DNA from: Lachnospiraceae bacterium AC2029
GTDB taxonomy: Bacteria; Bacillota; Clostridia; Lachnospirales; Lachnospiraceae
NCBI GenBank assembly: GCA_000703065.1
Contig: JNLK01000001.1
Coordinates: 2,688,001-2,752,000 of the forward strand
Direction of reading: 5' to 3'
DNA length: 64,000 nt
Shown here: piece after piece, positions 1-10,177 of the stretch
Layout of the letters: each line of letters starts with the position of its first letter
Numbering within the stretch: the first letter of the stretch is position 1
Program-made: the position numbers and the translations under genes
Notes under the pieces: generated by a model
Seen by the model: the letters and a program-made list of their open reading frames with translations, nothing else
Told to the model about the DNA's origin: nothing
Database searches by the model: none

Positions 1-131
1 ACAGAATATTTAATAGCCATTAAATATTAACAAGACATCTAAATATCCAGATTACGAAAGTAATCAAAGTATTAAGAACTAATTAGTAGTAGAGAACTAC
101 GAATCAGACTTAAATCGATCGTTCGATTTGC
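1..131 (+). other. 16S-23S internal transcribed spacer, 3' part
   Basis: AT-rich sequence directly upstream of the 23S gene, taken as the end of the 16S-23S spacer; the 16S gene itself is outside the window. Bases 116-127 (CGATCGTTCGAT) pair with 3041-3052 (ATCGAATGATCG) apart from one G-U, forming the long processing stem that normally brackets 23S rRNA for RNase III. No tRNA gene is present in the visible part of the spacer. Confidence 0.8.
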
Positions 132-3036
<2,905 letters not shown>

Positions 3037-3110
3037 AAAGATCGAATGATCGGTTTGATTCGTAGATTCAACTTGTGACTGTTTGTATGAGGTTTTGAAG
3101 GAACAAAACG

Positions 3111-3140
3111 AAAAGGATCGTCCAAAACGATCCTTTTTTT
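3111..3140 (+). terminator. rRNA operon terminator
   Basis: Stem GGATCGT (3115-3121) and ACGATCC (3127-3133) with a five-base loop, followed by seven T. It lies about 75 bases after the end of 23S and closes the operon; nothing resembling a 5S gene lies between them. Confidence 0.9.
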
Positions 3141-3179
3141 GTGCGTAAAATGAGCCATGCACCGCTACGACTGATCAGC

Positions 3180-3343
3180 CGGGGACGGTTCCGTCAAACC
3201 GGGGACAAGTGTGATCGACCGGGGACGGTTCTGATCAAACCAGAACCGTCCCTAACAGGACGGTTCCGTCAAACCGGGGACAGGTGTGATCGACCAGGGA
3301 CGGTTCTGATCAAATCAGAACCGTCCCCGGATTGACGGAACCG
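3180..3343. repeat. 75-bp tandem repeat with nested inverted repeats
   Basis: Two copies of a 75-bp unit beginning GACGGTTCCGTCAAACC at 3184 and 3259. Each contains the palindrome GGACGGTTCTGATCAAA...CAGAACCGTCC. The first CGGTTCCGTCAA (3186-3197) is inverted at the far end as TTGACGGAACCG (3332-3343), so the block can fold as one cruciform or RNA structure. Elements built on GGGGACGGTTC are widespread intergenic repeats in clostridia and other bacteria. The block sits between the rRNA terminator and the convergent SulP gene, three bases from its stop codon, and could help terminate that transcript. Confidence 0.85.
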
Positions 3344-3346
3344 ACT

Positions 3347-5137
3347 TTAGTTGTCGCGGGATTTCAGGGTTTTACTCTGCTTCTTCAGGTAGGTGATATG
3401 GTGATCCTCGGCATCTTCGCCGTTGGCCCAGGATTGTTCTGAAATGTGAGGTGCATGTTTTTCGCTCCGTTTCGGAGGTGGGTCCAGGGGATAGGGCTTT
3501 TCGTAGCCTGCATCCCGGAGGGCCAGGGAGATGCGGGAGCGGACAGCCCCTTCATCGATCAGTTCCTGAGCTCCGAAGGCTCTGAGCTCCGCATTTACGG
3601 CGCTTACATGGCCTGCAAGATAGAAACGGATATCCTGCTCCTTATAGAGGTGATATAGACGGAGAAGGCGCTCGGAGGCGGTTACGTCGACACTTCCGAT
3701 ACCGGCGGCGTCAACAACGATCACCTTCGTCTCCGGTGTGACAGCCAACGCAAGCCCTTCTTCGAAATCCGTGATATTTGCAAAGAAAAGTGCGCCTGAG
3801 AAACGATAGAGCAGCACTCCGTGGATGGGTGCGTAATTTCCTTTCCGTTTCAGACTGTGGTAGCCTTCCTCCTCCGGGTCCACGCCCAGGATCTCGATCT
3901 TCGGTCGGGACTGGCGGACGATAAAGGTGATGGAGGAGAGCAGAACGCCCACGATAACGCCGTAGATCGTTCCCATAAGAAGAACGGCGATCAGCGCGGC
4001 AAAGAAGATCCGGTGCTCGGACCGGTCGACCTTGCGGAGCTTCCGGGCAAGACTGAATTCAAATGTACCTATCAGCGCCGAGATCACGATGCCGGTCAGG
4101 ATCGGAACGGGCAGATAGGAGAAGAGCGGAGTTCCGAACAGGAGGATCAGCATCATGGAAATGCCTGCGGCTACGGACATCCACTGGGATCTCACGCCGA
4201 ACTGATCGGCGATGCCCGAACGGGAAATGCTTCCGTTGACGGGACAGCATCCGGAGAAGGCTGCTGCCGCATTTCCGAGGGAATAGGCAAGGACCTCACG
4301 GCGGAGATTCAGTTTATCATCATATTTCAATGCGAAATTGCTTGTGGCAAGCAGGGTTTCGGACAGGATGACCACAGCGATGGTAAAGGTGGAAAGAAGG
4401 ATCGTCCTGGGATCCAGCTCCAGCATGTTGAAATCCGGAACCGTGATCGCGGGAAGTCCGGAGGAGACGGAGGGGAGCATGGCAACCCCGTGATCCTCCA
4501 GGTGAAGAACGGCCGAGAGAACGGCACCAACCACCATAATGATCGCCGGCATGGGAATCTTCGGAGCGAAATGCCGGAAGAGCAGGATCAGAAGAACGGT
4601 CCCCAGCCCCAGAAGGAAGGACAGTACATGGAAGCCCTCCCCGGCGGAGGTTATGATATGGCGGATCAGCTCCGGTGCCTCACCGGAACCGGCTGTGCCA
4701 CCGAAAAGCTTCGGGATCTGCATCAGAATGATCGTAATTCCGATGCCTGTGATGAAACCGCCCATGACGGGCTGGGAAATGAACCGCAGCAGCCGGTTCG
4801 CGGATAGAAGGAAGAGCAGAAGCAGCCAGATCGCAACCAGTATCGTGATCATGGGGGCGATACGGACCGCGGCCTCAGAACCGGCTTCGATCCCCAGAGA
4901 GGCCAGAAGGGCTCCCATCAACGCGGCCGGAGCCGCATCCACGCCGAATACGAAGCGCGGAGAACTGGTCAGGATTCCATAGATCAGGATCGGAAGAAAG
5001 GAACCATATAGTCCGTAGACCGCAGGAAGCCCTGCGACCATGGCGTATCCCATGGAAATGGGAATGGAGATCGCCGCGATCAGAACGCCGATCAGAAGAT
5101 CTTTTCCGATATGTTTCGTTGAAAAGGTCCGTTCCAT
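3347..5137 (-). CDS. SulP-family anion transporter with STAS domain
   Basis: The 596-residue protein has the usual SulP/SLC26 length and order: a hydrophobic transport core over roughly residues 10-390 beginning ISIPISMGYAMVAGLPAVYG, then a cytoplasmic STAS domain over about 430-545. Family members carry sulfate, bicarbonate, dicarboxylates or other anions across the cytoplasmic membrane by proton or sodium symport or by exchange; the substrate cannot be read from the sequence. The C-terminal 40 residues are charged. GGAGG lies seven bases before the ATG. It starts 18 bases after the stop of the zinc-ribbon gene, so the two are probably co-transcribed from the promoter at 6732-6760. Confidence 0.9.
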   Translation of the reverse strand: MERTFSTKHIGKDLLIGVLIAAISIPISMGYAMVAGLPAVYGLYGSFLPILIYGILTSSPRFVFGVDAAPAALMGALLASLGIEAGSEAAVRIAPMITILVAIWLLLLFLLSANRLLRFISQPVMGGFITGIGITIILMQIPKLFGGTAGSGEAPELIRHIITSAGEGFHVLSFLLGLGTVLLILLFRHFAPKIPMPAIIMVVGAVLSAVLHLEDHGVAMLPSVSSGLPAITVPDFNMLELDPRTILLSTFTIAVVILSETLLATSNFALKYDDKLNLRREVLAYSLGNAAAAFSGCCPVNGSISRSGIADQFGVRSQWMSVAAGISMMLILLFGTPLFSYLPVPILTGIVISALIGTFEFSLARKLRKVDRSEHRIFFAALIAVLLMGTIYGVIVGVLLSSITFIVRQSRPKIEILGVDPEEEGYHSLKRKGNYAPIHGVLLYRFSGALFFANITDFEEGLALAVTPETKVIVVDAAGIGSVDVTASERLLRLYHLYKEQDIRFYLAGHVSAVNAELRAFGAQELIDEGAVRSRISLALRDAGYEKPYPLDPPPKRSEKHAPHISEQSWANGEDAEDHHITYLKKQSKTLKSRDN

Positions 5138-5155
5138 TCAGTATCCTCCGAAAAT

Positions 5156-6640
5156 CTATTCGGATTCCGTATACCCCCGACTGCCGTCCTGGCACTCCAC
5201 AACCTTTTCCGAACGTGTAATGCTGTTCTTGGGGTATTCGACGAAAACCGAGATCTGCCAGTTGGCTCTGGGTGTGTCGATCCGGGCGAGTTCTTTATCA
5301 TAGTAGGCCATCATTTCCGCGTTGAATTCATTGAAAAAGACCTTCCACTCCGATTTCATTTTCCGCTGATCGGTGGAATACGGATAGGCGTCGTTGTATT
5401 CGGCTTCCGACCGGAATTTCATGGTGACACGTATCGTCACGCGTGCGCCCCAGCTATCGCCGTACTGATGGTCGATATCGTGACTGATATAAGCATCCCA
5501 GCCAAGCTCTTTCACGCGCTCGACGTATTTTTCTGCAATCCTGAAATACTCTGATTCCGTAAATGTGCTCAGATATTCTGACTGTGCAGCCATTTGTTCG
5601 CTGTTCTTATAACTGCCAAGTTCTTTAAAAAGCGAGGCGGCGCTTCTGTAATCCTCATGTCGGAAATACGTCGTGGCAGTCTGATATTTTTCTCCTTTTT
5701 GATGCATGTTCGTGATATAGATCACCCCGGCGGCAAGAAGAACCAGTACTATGGAAACGATAATGGTTATACGGGTAAAGGACCGGTTATTCTCGGATTC
5801 CATTTTCTCGTCGACCATACCTGCCAGACGTTCCCTGCATTCGGTGCGCAGGAGCTTGGATTCCTTGTATCCTCCCAGAGGTTCCAGGAGGTCCAGAGCC
5901 TCATGGAGAGAGTCATAGTCTGATTCCTCATGGATCAGATGGATGGCCTTCCGATAGGCGTCTTCCTTTTTGGAAACTTCATAGGATTTATAGACCTCTT
6001 CCTGAGGATTGGGAGGAACCTCCCCGCCCATGGCATCCAGACGGTCCTTCAGCTCCTTTACGGTGAAGTTGTCCAACAGAGACTTGGACGCACCGCATTG
6101 ACCGCAGTGTGGAAGCTCTGTCTTATGGATGGCGCCGCAGGTGCAGAGCCAGAGATCGCCGTAAGATGCATATACCATCGTGGCCTGCTGACCGAACATG
6201 GTGCGGTATAACTGATACAGCCGCGAGTCGTTCAGCTTCGTCGCAATGGGCTCCTGATCCGGAACGCACTCGATCATGTAGGAACTTCCGTTCCATGGAA
6301 GTCCGTCGGCAAAGCTGACATTCAGCAGCTGGAAGGTGATATTTGAAAATTCATCGATCGGAAGGGAATGAGATACATCGTCGCCGAAATTCGCATTGTC
6401 CGGGACGTTCAGCATCGTATATTGAATATCCTGAGTGGAAATGATCTCGTTGGCGTCATTCAGAAGAAGAGCGCGGAGAAAAAGCGAAACGATCGGTGTC
6501 CCGGATACATTTTTCAGCATGAGCGAAAGTCGGGACGAGCCGGTTTCTTCATCCGAAAGAACACGGGCCGATACGATCATGACAGGAGCACCGGTGGCAT
6601 ATAATCTGCCGGGCAGGATCATTTTACAGATTTCTCCCAT
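5156..6640 (-). CDS. zinc-ribbon, single-pass membrane protein of unknown function
   Basis: The protein is 494 residues. An N-terminal beta-rich region of about 155 residues is followed by a four-cysteine zinc-ribbon (CTCG...CGQCG, near 167-183), a helical TPR-like region, one transmembrane segment near 296-318 (IVSIVLVLLAAGVIYI), a short repeat-like helix pair (YFRHEDYRSAASLFKELGSY) and an extracytoplasmic C-terminal domain. There is no signal peptide, so the ribbon should face the cytoplasm. ATG at 6640 is preferred because AAAGGA is seven bases upstream; a TTG two codons earlier sits almost on that site. First gene of a pair with SulP. The plan resembles the protein at 46855. No function is known to me. 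Confidence 0.7.
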   Translation of the reverse strand: MGEICKMILPGRLYATGAPVMIVSARVLSDEETGSSRLSLMLKNVSGTPIVSLFLRALLLNDANEIISTQDIQYTMLNVPDNANFGDDVSHSLPIDEFSNITFQLLNVSFADGLPWNGSSYMIECVPDQEPIATKLNDSRLYQLYRTMFGQQATMVYASYGDLWLCTCGAIHKTELPHCGQCGASKSLLDNFTVKELKDRLDAMGGEVPPNPQEEVYKSYEVSKKEDAYRKAIHLIHEESDYDSLHEALDLLEPLGGYKESKLLRTECRERLAGMVDEKMESENNRSFTRITIIVSIVLVLLAAGVIYITNMHQKGEKYQTATTYFRHEDYRSAASLFKELGSYKNSEQMAAQSEYLSTFTESEYFRIAEKYVERVKELGWDAYISHDIDHQYGDSWGARVTIRVTMKFRSEAEYNDAYPYSTDQRKMKSEWKVFFNEFNAEMMAYYDKELARIDTPRANWQISVFVEYPKNSITRSEKVVECQDGSRGYTESE

Positions 6641-6731
6641 TTGCAAGTCCTTTCAGAATTCAGATCACCCGCCGCAGACAGCGGGGCAGAGCATCATCAG
6701 CTGGGGGAAAAGATTTTTGCCCCCAAGAATC

Positions 6732-6760
6732 ATTATATGAGTAGGATGGTGAAAATGCAA
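6732..6760 (-). promoter_or_regulatory. promoter of the zinc-ribbon/SulP pair
   Basis: On the minus strand, TTGCAT (6755-6760) and TATAAT (6732-6737) are separated by 17 bases. The leader of about 90 bases contains small GC-rich inverted repeats. Confidence 0.75.
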
Positions 6761-6852
6761 GGACTGCTGTGGTCGGGTCACAGCACCGAGGGCGGGTTGG
6801 TGATGTGAATCGTGTCAAAGAATAAGCTGACGGTACCCGTCTGCTTTCCCGC

Positions 6853-6881
6853 TTGCAGGGGAGGGGTGGATGATGTATCAT
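6853..6881 (+). promoter_or_regulatory. promoter of the two-component operon
   Basis: TTGCAG (6853-6858) and TATCAT (6876-6881) with a 17-base spacer, 34 bases before the response regulator start. It diverges from the zinc-ribbon gene promoter. The match to consensus is fair. Confidence 0.5.
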
Positions 6882-6914
6882 GAGGAAAGGAACAAAGTAT
6901 GACGGGGGTAAGCC

Positions 6915-7652
6915 ATGCACTACAGTGTGTTGATCGTGGATGATGAAGCGGAGCTGTCGGAGTATACCGCCCGCTATTTCAATATGTCGGGAGTGAGCGC
7001 GAGTTATGTACTGGATCAGGCGTCCGCGCTTGCTTTTTTTGAGGAAAATACCTGCTCGATCGTTCTTCTGGACATCAATCTGGGAGAGGATTCGGGCTTC
7101 GAGCTCTGCCAGAGGCTGCGGAAGACGAGAGATATCCCGATCTTCTTCATCAGCGCAAGATCCTCTGAGGACGATATGCTCCTGGCGTTGTCCATCGGCG
7201 GCGATGACTATATCTGCAAGCCCTACTCTCTGTCTGTGCTGCTGGCCAAGGTAAAGGCCGCGCTGAAACGGTATGAGGCGGCGGGACAGAGCACGGGAAC
7301 GGCATCGCATTCCGGTGACTCCGGAGAGCACTCCCGGAGAGAGGATGACGGGCTGATCACCCTGGGGCAGGCCAAGATCGACCTGAAGAAGGCAACCGTT
7401 CTGAAGGACGGGAAGGAAACGCCGCTGAAGGCCATGGAATTCCGGATTCTGGTGTATATGCTGAAGAACCGGAACAGGATCATCAGGAAGGATGAGTTCT
7501 TCGAGAAGGTCTGGGAGACGGAATTTGTGGGAGATGTTACGCTGAATGTCCATATCCGGCATTTGCGGGAGAAGATAGAAGAGGATCCGGGAAATCCGGT
7601 ATATATCAAAACGGTCTGGGGAACGGGATTTATATTGGAGGATAAGGCGTGA
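6915..7652 (+). CDS. OmpR/PhoB-family response regulator
   Basis: The 245-residue protein has a receiver domain (residues 3-115) with acidic pocket DDE near 9-11, phospho-acceptor D53 in LLDINLG, and conserved K near 106 (CKPYS). A variable linker of about 25 residues (AAGQSTGTASHSGDSGEHS) leads to a winged-helix DNA-binding domain (about 148-243) with the family pattern LRHLREKIE and YIKTVWGTGFIL. It should be phosphorylated by the kinase encoded immediately downstream and bind promoters as a dimer. Its stop overlaps the kinase start by four bases (GTGA), implying translational coupling. The ABC transporter downstream is a probable target. Confidence 0.93.
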   Translation: MHYSVLIVDDEAELSEYTARYFNMSGVSASYVLDQASALAFFEENTCSIVLLDINLGEDSGFELCQRLRKTRDIPIFFISARSSEDDMLLALSIGGDDYICKPYSLSVLLAKVKAALKRYEAAGQSTGTASHSGDSGEHSRREDDGLITLGQAKIDLKKATVLKDGKETPLKAMEFRILVYMLKNRNRIIRKDEFFEKVWETEFVGDVTLNVHIRHLREKIEEDPGNPVYIKTVWGTGFILEDKA

Positions 7653-8932
7653 AGGTCCGGAATCTAATCATTTATATGATCGTGTTCATAGCGCTGGGCG
7701 TCTTCATGTGTATCTATATCGCGACCGGGAGCAAGAGCGATGCCCCCGCATATCCGACGGAGATCAACCGCCTGGTGATCCGGCTCGGTAAGGAATGGGA
7801 CGGCGTAAAGGGTCAGAAGGAGCAGAAGATCCCCTCGGAGGAACCCTTTGAGTATGCCGTGATCGATCTGGAGGGAAATCTCCTTCAGTATACGAAGGAG
7901 GGGATCGCCACCTCCGTGTCCACGGCGACGACTCGGTTCGATGTGATCCGGGATATTGAGCAGGATGGGACCATTGTGGGAAGAATACTGGTCCATAACC
8001 CGTATCTGGAGCTGCAGGTCAGGAGGGACACTCGGCAGGCATTGATGATCGGTGCGCTCTTCCTGCTCATGCTTCTCATTTCGGTGGGGTATTTCCTGTA
8101 TCTCAGAAGCAGGGTGGTAAAACCCTTTGACCGCCTGAAGGGCTTCGCATCCAGAGTGGCGGGCGGCGATCTGGAGACTCCGTTGGAAATGGACCGCGGA
8201 CACGTCTTCGGCGCATTTACGGAGAGCTTTGATATCATGCGGGAGGAGCTGAAGGCCTCGCGGGAACGGGAAGCAGCAGCGGTTCGCAGCAGGAAGGAGC
8301 TGGTGGCCGAGCTTTCCCATGACATCAAGACGCCGGTGGCATCCATCAAGGCCATGGCCGACGTCATGAGCCTGACGGCGAAGGATGATATGGAGAGGGA
8401 GACCATAGCGGCCATCAACGGAAAGGCGGATCAGATCGACCGCCTGATCTCGAACCTTTTCCATGCAACGCTGGAGGAACTGGAGCAGCTGGAGGTAAAG
8501 CCCGAGGAACTCAGTTCCACCGAGATCCTTCAGATGATCCGGGAGGCGGATCATCTGAGAAAGATCGTCGACCCGGAGCTGAAGGATGCGGTAGTCCTGG
8601 CAGACAGGCTGCGGCTGAATCAGGTGATCAGCAATATCATTTCCAATTCCTATAAATACGCAAATACGGAGATTCGCATCAATAGCTCCTACGAGGAGAC
8701 CGGGCGGAGCTATCTTGTGATCGAAATCAGCGATAATGGCGGCGGCGTTCCCGAGGAGGAGCTGGAGCTGGTTACGGAGAAGTTCAAGCGGGGCAGCAAT
8801 ACCGGAGGCAAGGAAGGCTCCGGCCTTGGGCTGTATATCTCGAAGTACTTCATGGAGAAGATGGAAGGCTCCCTGGAGTGCTTTAACCGGGACGGCGGAT
8901 TTACGGTGCGGCTGAAGCTGCCGGTGGCATAG
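7649..8932 (+). CDS. membrane sensor histidine kinase
   Basis: The 427-residue protein starts at GTG inside the regulator's stop codon. It has a transmembrane segment at about 5-24, an extracytoplasmic domain of roughly 100 residues, a second membrane segment near 131-152, a HAMP linker, a dimerization helix with phospho-acceptor H224 in ELSHDIKTP, and an ATPase domain with N box (NQVISNIISNSYKYA), G1 (DNGGG) and G2 (GSGLGLYI). The extracytoplasmic domain makes it unlike the loop-only BceS-type kinases, although the ATPase-permease neighbourhood is similar. The bases around its stop codon are repeated in tandem just downstream. Confidence 0.93.
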   Translation: MKVRNLIIYMIVFIALGVFMCIYIATGSKSDAPAYPTEINRLVIRLGKEWDGVKGQKEQKIPSEEPFEYAVIDLEGNLLQYTKEGIATSVSTATTRFDVIRDIEQDGTIVGRILVHNPYLELQVRRDTRQALMIGALFLLMLLISVGYFLYLRSRVVKPFDRLKGFASRVAGGDLETPLEMDRGHVFGAFTESFDIMREELKASREREAAAVRSRKELVAELSHDIKTPVASIKAMADVMSLTAKDDMERETIAAINGKADQIDRLISNLFHATLEELEQLEVKPEELSSTEILQMIREADHLRKIVDPELKDAVVLADRLRLNQVISNIISNSYKYANTEIRINSSYEETGRSYLVIEISDNGGGVPEEELELVTEKFKRGSNTGGKEGSGLGLYISKYFMEKMEGSLECFNRDGGFTVRLKLPVA

Positions 8933-9013
8933 AGGGATTGGAGAAACGAGGCAACGCAGCCGAAATTGCCGGTGGCGTAGAAGGATGTGAGGAAATGAGG
9001 CGGTGCGGCACAT
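8917..9013 (+). repeat. degenerate tandem duplication spanning the kinase stop codon
   Basis: The segment starting GCTGCCGGTGGCATAGAGGG at 8917 includes the kinase stop. It recurs with substitutions from 8965 as TTGCCGGTGGCGTAGAAGG, a period of about 49 bases, and similarity fades near 9013. The second copy is noncoding. Confidence 0.6.
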
Positions 9014-9090
9014 TTTCCTGCCCGGCCTGAGAATTTAAAAAACAATTAAAGATTTGACAAAGATTTTAAAACGGGAAAAAGATATACTGA

Positions 9091-9124
9091 GACCATGCAG
9101 AACAGCCTGCATGGTCTTTTTCTT
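9091..9124 (+). terminator. terminator or attenuator ahead of the ABC transporter
   Basis: A ten-base perfect stem, GACCATGCAG (9091-9100) and CTGCATGGTC (9107-9116), with a six-base loop, then TTTTTCTT. It lies between the kinase and the ABC ATPase gene, so it either ends the two-component transcript or attenuates a leader. A TTGACA at 9054 lies just upstream, but no well-spaced -10 box accompanies it. Confidence 0.7.
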
Positions 9125-9210
9125 ACCGGGAATACGACAACTGAGAATGCAAACTGTTGAGAATAATTGTAACTGAGAATACGGAATGCGCTTTGCAAGG
9201 AGGAAATCCC

Positions 9211-9975
9211 ATGAGAGCAAGAGAGGTTATCATAAAGACAGACAAGCTTTCCAAAAGCTTCTCCATCGGAGGAAAGCAGCAGCATATCATCAAGAACCTG
9301 GATCTGGAGATCTATAAGGGTGATTTCACCGTGATCATGGGATCCTCCGGGGCAGGCAAGTCCACTCTCCTGTATGCCCTTTCCGGCATGGATCAGCCGA
9401 GTCTCGGAAGCATCGAATACGCCGGGAAGGAGATCACGAAAATGAATGATGATCAGCTGGCGGTGTTCCGCAGGAAGCACTGCGGTTTCGTCTTCCAGCA
9501 GATCCACCTGGTGGACAGCATGAGCATCATGGACAATGCGATCTCAACGGGCATGCTCACCGGACAGAAGCAGAAGGACCTGAAGAAGAAGGCAGGTAAG
9601 CTCTTCGAACGGGTGGGGATCAGCGAGGATATGACGAAGAAATTTCCCTCCCAGCTCTCCGGTGGCGAGGCGCAGCGGGCGGCCATGGTAAGAGCGGTGA
9701 TCAATGATCCGGACGTGGTCTTTGCGGACGAGCCCACCGGGGCGCTGAATTCGGCCGGCGTCAAGGCGGTTCTGGATGTGCTGACCGAGATCAACCGCAG
9801 CGGACAGTCGGTGGTAATGGTGACTCACGATATCAAGTCGGCGAGAAGAGCCAACCGGATCATTTATCTGCAGGACGGCGGGATCGTCGGAGAGTGTGAA
9901 CCCGGGGAATATGTGAGCGGAGACAAGGAGAGACACGAAAAGATACGTAAGTTTTTAGAGAACATGGGATGGTGA
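9211..9975 (+). CDS. ABC transporter ATP-binding protein (MacB/BceA type)
   Basis: The 254-residue cytoplasmic ATPase has Walker A GSSGAGKST, Q loop, signature LSGGEAQRAAMVRA, Walker B VVFADEPTGAL and switch histidine in MVTHD. PTGAL after Walker B is typical of the family pairing with FtsX-like permeases that export, or protect against, antimicrobial peptides and lipids. ATG at 9211 has AAGGAGG about ten bases upstream; upstream in-frame codons reach a TTG at 9157 with no ribosome site. The partner permease is the next gene, separated by an unusual 200-base structured element. The upstream two-component system may regulate the pair. Confidence 0.92.
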   Translation: MRAREVIIKTDKLSKSFSIGGKQQHIIKNLDLEIYKGDFTVIMGSSGAGKSTLLYALSGMDQPSLGSIEYAGKEITKMNDDQLAVFRRKHCGFVFQQIHLVDSMSIMDNAISTGMLTGQKQKDLKKKAGKLFERVGISEDMTKKFPSQLSGGEAQRAAMVRAVINDPDVVFADEPTGALNSAGVKAVLDVLTEINRSGQSVVMVTHDIKSARRANRIIYLQDGGIVGECEPGEYVSGDKERHEKIRKFLENMGW

Positions 9976-9982
9976 ATCGTTG

Positions 9983-10157
9983 CTATTCACAAACGCATAG
10001 GTGAAAGACTGACGCATGCTTGCATGCCAGGCAGGCTTTTCGCCTATGCGGTCTGCGAAGCAGACAACCTTCCGCAACCGCCACAGTCATGAGCCGCGGA
10101 GCGGCGATATACGCGTGAAGCGCGGATAGACTGTGGTCGGCGGAAGGTTGTGAATAG
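9983..10157 (+). repeat. structured intergenic repeat element, copy 1
   Basis: Bounded by the inverted repeat CTATTCACAA (9983-9992) and TTGTGAATAG (10148-10157). Inside are, in order: hairpin H1 (CGCATAGG 9994-10001 with CCTATGCG 10043-10050, inner arm GCATGCTTGCATGC 10014-10027); hairpin H2 (GTCTGC-GAA-GCAGAC, 10051-10065); and a three-way junction. The junction has stem AACCTTCCGC (10066-10075) with GCGGAAGGTT (10140-10149), stem CCACAGTC (10081-10088) with GACTGTGG (10129-10136), and two apical hairpins, GCCGC-GGA-GCGGC (10093-10105) and CGCG-TGAAG-CGCG (10112-10124). The layout matches the cluster at 19347-19757. It lies inside the ABC ATPase-permease operon, so it is probably transcribed. 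Whether it works as RNA or is a mobile repeat is unknown. Confidence 0.85.
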
Positions 10158-10177
10158 AATTACTCAGGAGGTTAAAA

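Noticed and set aside
9054-9088. A consensus promoter at the TTGACA at 9054
   Set aside because: The nearest TATACT is 23 bases away, too far for a standard promoter.
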